Source: Solirubrobacteraceae bacterium
GTDB taxonomy: Bacteria > Actinomycetota > Thermoleophilia > Solirubrobacterales > Solirubrobacteraceae
DNA: 9,181 bases
Assembly: GCA_025935735.1 (NCBI GenBank)
Contig: JAICUS010000212.1
Location: 1 to 9,181, forward strand
Direction of reading: 5' to 3'
A program made the translations under genes and the position numbers. Below the pieces are notes generated by a model. The model did no database searches and was not told the DNA's origin. It was given only the letters and a program-made list of their open reading frames with translations. Positions 1-5,231 of the stretch are shown here, piece after piece. The stretch's first letter is position 1. Every line of letters begins with the position of its first letter.

Positions 1-474
1 CTGGATCTGAACCTGCACGGCGAGTCCGGCCTGGACGCCATCCCGCGGTTGCGCGAGACGTGCCCGGACACGGCGATCGTCGTGCTGACCATGCAGGACG
101 ACCCCGGCTTCGCCCGCCAGGCGCTGCAGTCCGGCGCGCTCGGGTTCGTGCTCAAGGAGGCGGCCGACGAGGAGCTGCTGCAGGCCATCCACCTGGCCGC
201 GGGCGGCGAGAACTACCTCAACCCGCGGCTCGGCGCCCGGCTGGCCGCCGCGCCGGCCGAGCCGGCCGGCCCGCCGGACGATCTAACCGCCCGCGAGGTG
301 GAGATCCTGCGGCTGATCGCGCTCGGCCACACCAACACCGAGATCGCGCAGCAGCTGTTCCTCTCCACCCGCACGGTGGAGACGCACCGGGCGCACATCC
401 AGCAGAAGACCCGCCGCAGCACGCGGGCGGAGCTGGTCCGCTACGCGCTCGAGCACGGGCTGGTGGACGTCTAA
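1..474 (+). CDS. NarL/LuxR-family response regulator, 5'-truncated by window edge
   Basis: DNA-binding response regulator that would be phosphorylated by a HisKA_3 histidine kinase and act as a transcription factor. The frame is open from base 1, so the start lies upstream; 157 residues are visible, against roughly 210-220 for a whole NarL-type protein. The window opens with LDLNLHGESG, and the Asp at visible residue 2 (bases 4-6) is the expected phosphoacceptor. The switch Thr is in VVLTM (residue 30) and the conserved Lys in FVLKEA (residue 52). A Pro/Ala-rich linker (about 82-94) leads to a LuxR/GerE helix-turn-helix (about 95-157) beginning LTAREVEILRLIALG, with recognition helix STRTVETHRAHIQQKT. 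The TTG at 49 lies inside the receiver domain and is not a start. This is the only response regulator in the window, so it is a candidate partner for the kinases at 5232-8109, about 4.7 kb away with an opposing gene between. That pairing is inference. Confidence 0.93.
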   Translation: MDLNLHGESGLDAIPRLRETCPDTAIVVLTMQDDPGFARQALQSGALGFVLKEAADEELLQAIHLAAGGENYLNPRLGARLAAAPAEPAGPPDDLTAREVEILRLIALGHTNTEIAQQLFLSTRTVETHRAHIQQKTRRSTRAELVRYALEHGLVDV

Positions 475-1592
475 AGCGGGGGGGTCCGCGGGGGGGCGGA
501 GCCCCCCCGGTGGATCTCCGCGGCCGTCTGGCGGGCCATCTCCAGCTCCTCGTCGGTTCCGACGACGAGCACGGCGACTTGCGCCCCCGGCGGCGAGATC
601 GTGACCTCGTGCGCGGCGTTGCGCGCCGGGTCGACGGCGATGCCCAGCCGCTCCAGGCCGGCGAGCGAGCGCGCGCGCACCTCGGCGTCGTGCTCGCCCA
701 CGCCGCCGGTGAACACGATCGCGTGCGCGCCGCCCAGCGCGGCCAGGTACGCGCCGACGTATTTCCGGATGCGGTAGCAGTAGACCGCCAGCGCCTGCGC
801 GGCGCCGGCGTCGCCGGCCGCGACCCGCCGGTGCACCTCGCGCAGGTCGGCGGCGCCGGCCAGCGCGCGCAGGCCGCTCGCGCTGTTGAGCGCCCGCTCG
901 ATCTCGTCGACGGCCATGCCCTTCGTACGGTGCAGGTGCGGCACGAGCGCCGGGTCGAGGTCGCCGCCGCGCGTGCCCATCACCAGCCCCTCCAGCGGCG
1001 TCATCCCCATCGAGGTGTCCACGCTGCGCCCGCCGGCGATCGCCGCCGCGCTCGCGCCGTTGCCCAGGTGCAGGACGATCAGGTCCGTCTCCTCGAGGTT
1101 GCGGCCCAGGTGCTCCGCCGCGGCGCGCGAGACGAACGCGTAGGAGAGGCCGTGGAAGCCATAGCGGCGCACGCCCCACTCGCGGGGCACGGCGTAGGTG
1201 TGGGCGTGTGCCGGCAGCGTGCGGTGGAACGCGGTGTCGAACAGCGCCACATGCGGCACGCCGGGCAGCGCGCGCCGGGCCAGCTCGATCCCGGTCACGC
1301 CGGCCGGGTTGTGCAGCGGCGCCAGCTCCGACAGCGCCCGCAGCTCGTCCAGCACGCCGTCGTCCACCACCACCGGCGCCCGGAAGCGGTCACCGCCGTG
1401 CACCACGCGGTGCGCGACCGCCACGACGTCGTCGAGCGGGCAGGCACCGAGCGCCTCCGCCACCGCCGCCCCGTGGTCCCCGGACACGTCCTCGATCACG
1501 CCGCCGCCCACCGCCCGCTCGGCGGCCACGTCGACCAGCCGGTACTTCAGCGACGAGGAGCCGGCGTTGAGGACGAAGACGCGCCGCCCCAT
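471..1592 (-). CDS. ackA: Acetate kinase
   Basis: Cytoplasmic enzyme interconverting acetyl phosphate + ADP and acetate + ATP, giving substrate-level ATP when respiration is limited. The 373 residues carry the family signatures in order: VFVLNAGSSSLKY (6-17), HRVVHGG (61-67) with the substrate-site Arg, FDTAFH (118-123) with the catalytic Asp119, YGFHGLSYAFVSR (144-156), HLGNGAS (175-181), GTRGGDLDP (206-214) with the transition-state Arg208, FTGGVGEH (294-301) and GTDEELEMAR (345-354). The protein is somewhat shorter than the usual roughly 400 residues. The ATG at 1592 places the N-terminal signature in the usual position; no clear Shine-Dalgarno precedes it. The last dozen residues (GGSAPPRTPPL) are encoded by the GC hairpin, and the stop interlocks with the response regulator's stop, so this tail is probably an unconserved read-through. 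No phosphotransacetylase or phosphoketolase gene is visible to supply acetyl phosphate. Family assignment is secure; a role in hypoxic metabolism is inferred from context. Confidence 0.97.
   Translation of the reverse strand: MGRRVFVLNAGSSSLKYRLVDVAAERAVGGGVIEDVSGDHGAAVAEALGACPLDDVVAVAHRVVHGGDRFRAPVVVDDGVLDELRALSELAPLHNPAGVTGIELARRALPGVPHVALFDTAFHRTLPAHAHTYAVPREWGVRRYGFHGLSYAFVSRAAAEHLGRNLEETDLIVLHLGNGASAAAIAGGRSVDTSMGMTPLEGLVMGTRGGDLDPALVPHLHRTKGMAVDEIERALNSASGLRALAGAADLREVHRRVAAGDAGAAQALAVYCYRIRKYVGAYLAALGGAHAIVFTGGVGEHDAEVRARSLAGLERLGIAVDPARNAAHEVTISPPGAQVAVLVVGTDEELEMARQTAAEIHRGGSAPPRTPPL
489..509. terminator. GC-rich hairpin between convergent genes, possible bidirectional terminator
   Basis: An 8-bp perfect stem (CGGGGGGG at 489-496 with CCCCCCCG at 502-509) closes a 5-nt loop. 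A second G7 run at 478-484 could pair with the same C tract as an alternative stem. It lies just after the response-regulator stop and inside the last codons of ackA. Neither side has a proper T tract, so it is at best a non-canonical terminator of the kind often seen between convergent genes in high-GC actinobacteria. Confidence 0.5.
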
Positions 1593-1600
1593 CGCCGCCG

Positions 1601-1606
1601 AGCATA
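1601..1606 (-). promoter_or_regulatory. Candidate -10 element for ackA
   Basis: On the minus strand this reads TATGCT, matching the TANNNT consensus, and ends 8 nt before the ackA ATG. Initiation about 7 nt downstream would give a nearly leaderless mRNA, consistent with the lack of a Shine-Dalgarno. No convincing -35 is seen at 16-18 nt spacing. Its first bases belong to the degenerate half copy of the intergenic palindrome. Confidence 0.35.
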
Positions 1607-1616
1607 AAGGGGTCAG
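1604..1616. repeat. Half copy of the intergenic palindrome
   Basis: The bases TAAAGGGGTCAG (1605-1616) match the left arm and centre of the complete palindromes at 1636 and 1667. The right arm is missing and is replaced by GC-rich sequence containing AGTCGCC twice (1615-1621 and 1625-1631). It looks like a decayed or truncated third unit. Confidence 0.65.
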
Positions 1617-1635
1617 TCGCCGTGAGTCGCCCCGG

Positions 1636-1697
1636 CTAAAGGGGTCTGACCCCTTTAGGTGTGCGGCTAAAGGGGTCAGACCCCTTTAGGTTTGCGG
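1636..1697. repeat. Tandem pair of 31-nt palindromic units (REP-like)
   Basis: Two 31-nt units (1636-1666 and 1667-1697) match at 29 of 31 positions. Each starts with a perfect 23-nt palindrome (1636-1658 and 1667-1689): arms CTAAAGGGGTC and GACCCCTTTAG around one central base, T in the first and A in the second. An 8-nt tail follows (GTGTGCGG, then GTTTGCGG). The pair sits between the divergent ackA and FAD-oxidoreductase genes and outside both. Palindromes with a GGGGTC-N-GACCCC core are, from memory, dispersed in many bacterial genomes as REP-type elements, so a REP/BIME-like origin mobilised by a RAYT transposase elsewhere is the leading reading. A 31-bp spacing is also close to three helical turns, so a paired operator is an alternative. 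Confidence 0.85.
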
Positions 1698-1753
1698 GAA
1701 AGCCGCAGGTGGCTCCCCGGGGTTCTCCGGATGGCCGTGGAGCTGGGCCGACG

Positions 1754-1759
1754 TAGGTT
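1754..1759 (+). promoter_or_regulatory. Candidate -10 of a leaderless promoter for the oxidoreductase operon
   Basis: TAGGTT fits TANNNT and lies 6 nt upstream of the ATG at 1766, the spacing typical of leaderless actinobacterial transcripts that start at the A of ATG. No purine-rich Shine-Dalgarno precedes this ATG, which favours the leaderless reading. No good -35 is visible. A short CCCCGGGG palindrome at 1715-1722 upstream is too short to call an operator. Confidence 0.45.
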
Positions 1760-1765
1760 GGCGCC

Positions 1766-2911
1766 ATGCCCGATCCGACCCAGCTGCTGATCGCCGGCGG
1801 CGGCCCTGCGGCCCTGGAGGCCGCGCTGGCCGTCCAGCGCCTGGCGGGCGAGCGCGTCCGGGTGACGGTGCTCAGCAACCGCGGAGAGCTCGTGTACCGG
1901 CCGTTCGCGGTCGCGGAGCCGTTCGGGCTCGGCGAGCCGCAGCGCTTCTCCCTGGACGCCCTGGCCGCCGAGCGCGGCTTGGCGCTGCACCGCGGGCGCC
2001 TGCGGGCCGTCGACGCGGACGGGCACCGGGCGCTGATGGAGGACGGCGAGCTGGTCTACGACGCGCTGCTGCTCGCGCTCGGCGCCCGCGCCGAGGAGGC
2101 GGTCCCGGGCGCGCTGACCTTCCGCGGCCCCGAGGACGTCGCCCCGCTGCGCGCCGCGCTGCACCGCCTGCACTCCGGCGAGCCGCTGCGCGTGGCGTTC
2201 GTCGTGCCGCCGCACACGGGCTGGAGCCTGCCCGCCTACGAGCTGGCGCTGCTGACCGCCCGCTGGGCCGCCGACGCCGGGCTGGCGCTGGAGCCGTGGC
2301 TGGTCACGCCCGAGGCGCAGCCGCTGGGCGTGTTCGGCGCCGAGGCGTCGGCCGCGGTGGCCGCGCTGCTGAAGGAGGCCAAGGTGCGCCTGTGGACCGG
2401 CGCGTTCGCCGAGGCGATGGAGGACGGCCGGCTGTGGCTGACGCTCGAGGGCGGGCTGCCAGCCGACCTGGCCGTGGCGCTGCCGCGCCTGACCGGCCCG
2501 GCCCTGCCCGGCGTGCCGACGGACCGCCACGGCTTCGTGCCGGTCGACGGCCACGGCCGCGTCCCCGGCGTCGCCGACGTCTACGCCGCGGGCGACGTCA
2601 CCACGCGCCCGCTCAAGCAGGGCGGGCTGGCCTGCCAGCAGGCCGACGTCGCCGCGGCGGCGATCGCCGTCGCGGCAGGCCGCCGGTCGGGCGCGCCCGC
2701 AGAGGCTCTCGCCCCCGAGGCCTACCGCCCCGTCCTGCGCGCGATGCTGCTCACCGGCGGGCAGCCGCTCTACCTGCGCCGCGCCGCCGGCGGGACGTCG
2801 GGCGCGAGCGAGGAGGCGCCCTGGTGGCCGCCGCACAAGATCGCCGGCCGCGAGCTGTCGCCCTACCTCGAGGCGCACCCCGAGCTGCGGCTCGAGCCGG
2901 CCACGGCATGA
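1766..2911 (+). CDS. SQR/NDH-2-like FAD-dependent oxidoreductase, first of a tandem pair
   Basis: Flavoprotein of the pyridine nucleotide-disulfide oxidoreductase fold, 381 residues. The N-terminal FAD Rossmann motif is LLIAGGGPAALEAAL (7-21), with a family-typical YRPF segment at 44-47. The second FAD contact is VYAAGDVTTRPLKQGG (272-287), followed by a CQQAD helix. The C-terminus has PLYLRR (334-339) and WWPPHKIAGRELSPYL (353-368), shared with the next gene. The second Rossmann segment reads FVVPPHTGWSLPAYELALL (145-163) in place of a GxGxxG loop. This recalls the SQR/flavocytochrome c sulfide dehydrogenase branch, which does not use NAD(P)H. The only Cys is residue 290, so the two redox cysteines of SQR are absent. 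No transmembrane segment or signal peptide is evident. The start is supported by immediate entry into the FAD motif. It is first in a six-gene run, with ATGA overlap to its paralog. The electron donor and acceptor cannot be told from sequence. Confidence 0.9.
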   Translation: MPDPTQLLIAGGGPAALEAALAVQRLAGERVRVTVLSNRGELVYRPFAVAEPFGLGEPQRFSLDALAAERGLALHRGRLRAVDADGHRALMEDGELVYDALLLALGARAEEAVPGALTFRGPEDVAPLRAALHRLHSGEPLRVAFVVPPHTGWSLPAYELALLTARWAADAGLALEPWLVTPEAQPLGVFGAEASAAVAALLKEAKVRLWTGAFAEAMEDGRLWLTLEGGLPADLAVALPRLTGPALPGVPTDRHGFVPVDGHGRVPGVADVYAAGDVTTRPLKQGGLACQQADVAAAAIAVAAGRRSGAPAEALAPEAYRPVLRAMLLTGGQPLYLRRAAGGTSGASEEAPWWPPHKIAGRELSPYLEAHPELRLEPATA

Positions 2912-4116
2912 CGCGCCGGCCGCTGCAGGTCCTGATCGCCGGCGGCGGCGTGGCCGGCGTGGAGGCCGCGCTGCGCCTGCACGCGCTGGCCGGCGACCGC
3001 GTGCGGATCGAGCTGCTCAGCCCGCGCGCCGACCTGGTCGACCGCCCGCTGCTGGTGCGCGAGCCGTTCGACGGCACGTTCGCGCCGCGGCTGCCGCTCG
3101 CCCGCCTCGCCGCGCGGGACATCCGCGTGCGCGAGGACGCGCTGGAGTCGGTCGAGGCCGCGCGCGGCCGGGTGCTGACGCGCTCGGGCGCGCGGGTCGG
3201 CTATGACCGGCTGCTGGTGGCCACGGGCGCGCCGCTCACGGTCGCGGTGCCGGGCGCGCTGGCCTTCGGCGGCCCGACCGGCGGCGGGCGCTTCGAGCGG
3301 GTCCTGCGCCGGCTGCGCGACGCGGGCGCCGGCCGGCTCGCGCTCGTCGTCCCGCCCGGCCCGGGCTGGTCGCTGCCGCTCTACGAGCTCGCGCTGCTCG
3401 CCGCGCCGCGGCTGCCGGGCGTGGAGGTCCTGGTGGTCACGCCGGAGGCGCGCCCGCTGGCCACGTTCGGCGCGGCCGCCGCGGACGCCGTCGCCGACGT
3501 GCTGGCCGCGGCCGGCGTGCGCGTGCGCACCGGAGCCGTGGCGACCGCCGCGGTGGACGGCGCGCTGGAGCTGGCGGACGGGACCCGCGAGCCGGCCGAC
3601 GCCGTCGTCGCCGGCCCGGCCGTGACCGGCCCGGTCGTGCCCGGCCTGCCCGCCGACATGGACGGCTTCGTCGTGGTCGACCGCCACGGCGCGGTCCCCG
3701 GCTGCCCCGGCGTCTACGCCGCCGGCGACGTGACCGCCGGCCCGATCAAGCAGGGCGGCCTGGCCGCCCAGCAGGCCGACGCCGCCGCCACGGCGATCGC
3801 CGCCGCGGCGGGCGCGCCGGTGCCGCCCGCGCCCGAGGCGTGCACGCTGCGCGCCGTGTTGCTCACCGGCGCTGGGGGTGCCCGACCGGCGGACGCTGCC
3901 GGCGGGCGGCGCGGCGACACGTCGCCGGTCGGGTGGGCCCCCGAGGGCTCTCCGCTCTACTTGCGGGCCGAGCTCGTCCAGGGCAGACCCCGCAACAGCG
4001 TCGCGTCCCGCGAGCCGCTGTGGTGGCCGCCGGTGAAGCTGGCCGCGCACCACCTCGCCTCGTTCCTGGTGTCCGGCGGCGAGTCGCACGAGCCGCTGGT
4101 CGACCGTGCGCGCTGA
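2908..4116 (+). CDS. SQR/NDH-2-like FAD-dependent oxidoreductase, second paralog
   Basis: Paralog of the preceding gene, 402 residues, starting at the ATG that overlaps its stop (ATGA, 2908-2911). An upstream continuation of the same frame exists but lies over the first paralog and is not coding. Motifs match the paralog: VLIAGGGVAGVEAAL (8-22), DRPLLVREPF (45-54), LVVPPGPGWSLPLYELALL (146-164) in place of a NAD(P)H loop, VYAAGDVTAGPIKQGG (269-284) and LWWPPVKLAAHHLASFL (371-387). Its cysteines are 266 and 311 only, with no CxxC or SQR-type pair. The clearest difference is residues 322-348, absent from the first paralog, where only two residues separate LLTG from PLYL; the extra DNA is an inverted repeat. 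Two adjacent, divergent copies suggest tandem duplication and perhaps a heterodimer. The oxidoreductase fold is secure; substrate and partner are unknown. Confidence 0.9.
   Translation: MTRRPLQVLIAGGGVAGVEAALRLHALAGDRVRIELLSPRADLVDRPLLVREPFDGTFAPRLPLARLAARDIRVREDALESVEAARGRVLTRSGARVGYDRLLVATGAPLTVAVPGALAFGGPTGGGRFERVLRRLRDAGAGRLALVVPPGPGWSLPLYELALLAAPRLPGVEVLVVTPEARPLATFGAAAADAVADVLAAAGVRVRTGAVATAAVDGALELADGTREPADAVVAGPAVTGPVVPGLPADMDGFVVVDRHGAVPGCPGVYAAGDVTAGPIKQGGLAAQQADAAATAIAAAAGAPVPPAPEACTLRAVLLTGAGGARPADAAGGRRGDTSPVGWAPEGSPLYLRAELVQGRPRNSVASREPLWWPPVKLAAHHLASFLVSGGESHEPLVDRAR
3874..3942. repeat. Imperfect inverted repeat inside an in-frame insertion in the second flavoprotein
   Basis: The arms CCCGACCGGCG (3881-3891) and CGCCGGTCGGG (3923-3933) are exact reverse complements, flanked outside by GGGGG (3874-3878) and CCCCC (3938-3942). 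A smaller stem, GGCGA/TCGCC (3913-3917 and 3922-3926), lies partly in the loop. The structure falls in codons 322-348, which have no counterpart in the upstream paralog. The net gain is 25 codons (75 nt), so the frame is kept. The encoded stretch is Gly/Ala/Arg/Pro-rich, as expected of a surface loop. Confidence 0.7.
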
Positions 4117-4132
4117 CGGGGTAGAGAATCCC

Positions 4133-4140
4133 GGGAGAGG
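4133..4140 (+). promoter_or_regulatory. Ribosome binding site for the SufR-like gene
   Basis: GGGAGAGG ends 3 nt before the ATG at 4144, a short spacing. It is the only clear Shine-Dalgarno in the six-gene run. The preceding 27-nt gap also contains TAGAGAAT (4122-4129), a possible -10, so an internal promoter upstream of the regulator is conceivable but weakly supported. Confidence 0.6.
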
Positions 4141-4143
4141 CGC

Positions 4144-4797
4144 ATGGACCTCCCGCCCACCGCACAGCCCGACGTGCTCGCGCTGCCGCTGCGCGCCGAG
4201 CTCTTCCACGTGCTCGCCGAGCTGCGCCGGCCGGCCACCACGCAGCAGCTCGCCGCCCGCGTCGGCCGCCACCCGAACACCGTGCGGGTCCAGCTCGGGC
4301 GCCTCGCCGCCGCCGGCCTGGTCGAGCGCCGCGTGCTGCGCCAGCCGCGCGGCCGGCCGCGGGACGAGTGGACGGTGGCGCCCGGCGCCGCCCCGGGCGG
4401 GCGGCCGCCCGAGGCCTACGGGCAGCTCAGCCGCTGGCTGGCCCGGGCGATGAAGAGCCGCGGCGACCTGCCGGCGATCGAGGCGACCGGCCGGGAGATC
4501 GGCGCCGAGCTCGTCGCGGACGGGGACGGCCGCCCACTGCCCGAGAGCCTCCATGACGCCCTCGCCGCGCTCGGCTTCGCTCCCAGCGCCGAGCAGCGCC
4601 GCCACGGCCGGCTGCGCTTCGTGCTGCGCAACTGCCCCTATCGTGAGGCCGTGCCGCAGAACCCGCCCGCCATCTGCACGCTGCACCGCGGGATCACCCG
4701 CGGGATGCTCGACCGGCTCGGCCCGCAGGCCACGCTCACCGGCTTCGTGGCCCGCGATCCCTACCTCGCGGGCTGCGAGATCGAGCTCCAGCCATGA
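4144..4797 (+). CDS. SufR-like winged-helix transcriptional regulator with probable Fe-S cysteines
   Basis: DNA-binding regulator of 217 residues. An N-terminal winged helix-turn-helix (about 12-76) includes AELFHVLAELRRPATTQQLAARVGR followed by NTVRVQLGRLAAAGLVERR and a basic wing (RQPRGRPRDEW). The middle is helical (about 90-150). The C-terminal part holds the only three cysteines: C164 in RNCPYREAV, C178 in PAICTLHRG and C211 in LAGCEIEL, spaced C-X13-C-X32-C. SufR-family repressors bind an Fe-S cluster through a similar C-X12-C-(about 27)-C arrangement with CP(Y/F) and C-x-x-H context. This one fits that family and could sense O2, NO or Fe-S status, though cluster binding is inferred. 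The start is set by the GGGAGAGG site. No suf genes are visible, so its target may instead be this operon. Its stop overlaps the hemerythrin start (ATGA). A generic ArsR/DeoR-type regulator is the alternative. Confidence 0.82.
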   Translation: MDLPPTAQPDVLALPLRAELFHVLAELRRPATTQQLAARVGRHPNTVRVQLGRLAAAGLVERRVLRQPRGRPRDEWTVAPGAAPGGRPPEAYGQLSRWLARAMKSRGDLPAIEATGREIGAELVADGDGRPLPESLHDALAALGFAPSAEQRRHGRLRFVLRNCPYREAVPQNPPAICTLHRGITRGMLDRLGPQATLTGFVARDPYLAGCEIELQP

Positions 4798-5231
4798 AGC
4801 GCAGCGCCGCCCTCACCCCGCTCTCGCGCGACCACCATCACGGGCTGATGGCCGCGCTCAAGCTCACGCGCGCGAAGGAGGCAGACGCCGCGGCGGCCGC
4901 CGCCGGCTTCCTCGAGTTCTGGCACGCCGAGGGCCGCCGCCACTTCCAGATCGAGGAGGACCTGCTGCTGCCCGGCTTCGCCCGCCACGGCCCGGCCGAC
5001 CACCCCGCGGTGGTGCGCGCGCTGGTCGAGCACGTCGACCTGCGCCGCCGCGCGCAGGACGTGGAGCGCGGCGGCGCGCCGCTCGCGGCGCTGAACGAGC
5101 TGGGGCGCCGCCTGTCGGCCCACATCCGCGAAGAGGAGAACGGGCTCTTCACCCTGGTCGAGGAGACCCTGCCGGCCGACGAGCTGGCCGCGCTCGGGCA
5201 GGCGATCGAGGCCGCCGAGCACGCCCCGTAG
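4794..5231 (+). CDS. Hemerythrin HHE-domain protein
   Basis: Small soluble four-helix-bundle protein of 145 residues, expected to hold a non-heme di-iron site for O2 or NO binding, sensing or iron handling. Candidate ligands occur in the order expected for hemerythrin-like domains: a His cluster in SRDHHHGLM (14-16), H50 and E54 in RRHFQIEEDLLLP, H80 in LVEHVDLR, and H110 and E114 in AHIREEENGLF. The C-terminal segment LVEETLPADELAALGQAIE (121-139) is typical of bacterial HHE-domain proteins. There is no membrane segment and no extra domain. The ATG overlaps the upstream regulator's stop, and the next gene begins directly after this stop, so translational coupling on both sides is likely. Family assignment is strong; the physiological ligand is unknown, and NO or O2 is favoured only by the neighbours. 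Confidence 0.92.
   Translation: MKRSAALTPLSRDHHHGLMAALKLTRAKEADAAAAAAGFLEFWHAEGRRHFQIEEDLLLPGFARHGPADHPAVVRALVEHVDLRRRAQDVERGGAPLAALNELGRRLSAHIREEENGLFTLVEETLPADELAALGQAIEAAEHAP

Noticed and set aside
60..1607. 515-codon plus-strand open frame across the response regulator and opposite ackA
   Set aside because: Arg/Pro/Ala-rich translation with no motif, crossing two well-supported genes.
1636..1689. Intrinsic terminator for a flanking gene
   Set aside because: Both neighbouring genes start, rather than end, at this region, so a terminator has no obvious upstream gene; the T runs are only 3 nt and belong to the palindrome.
1604..1697. CRISPR array
   Set aside because: Only two full units and a half, with 8-nt tails that are themselves repeated; there are no variable spacers of 25-40 nt and no cas genes.
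2296..2907. N-terminal extension of the second flavoprotein
   Set aside because: The frame is open upstream but overlaps the first flavoprotein with an Arg/Pro-rich translation; the FAD motif follows directly after the ATG at 2908.
2863..4686. 607-codon minus-strand open frame opposite the second flavoprotein and SufR-like gene
   Set aside because: It is a high-GC shadow frame rich in Arg/Ala/Gly/His with no domain motif, lying over genes with strong family motifs.
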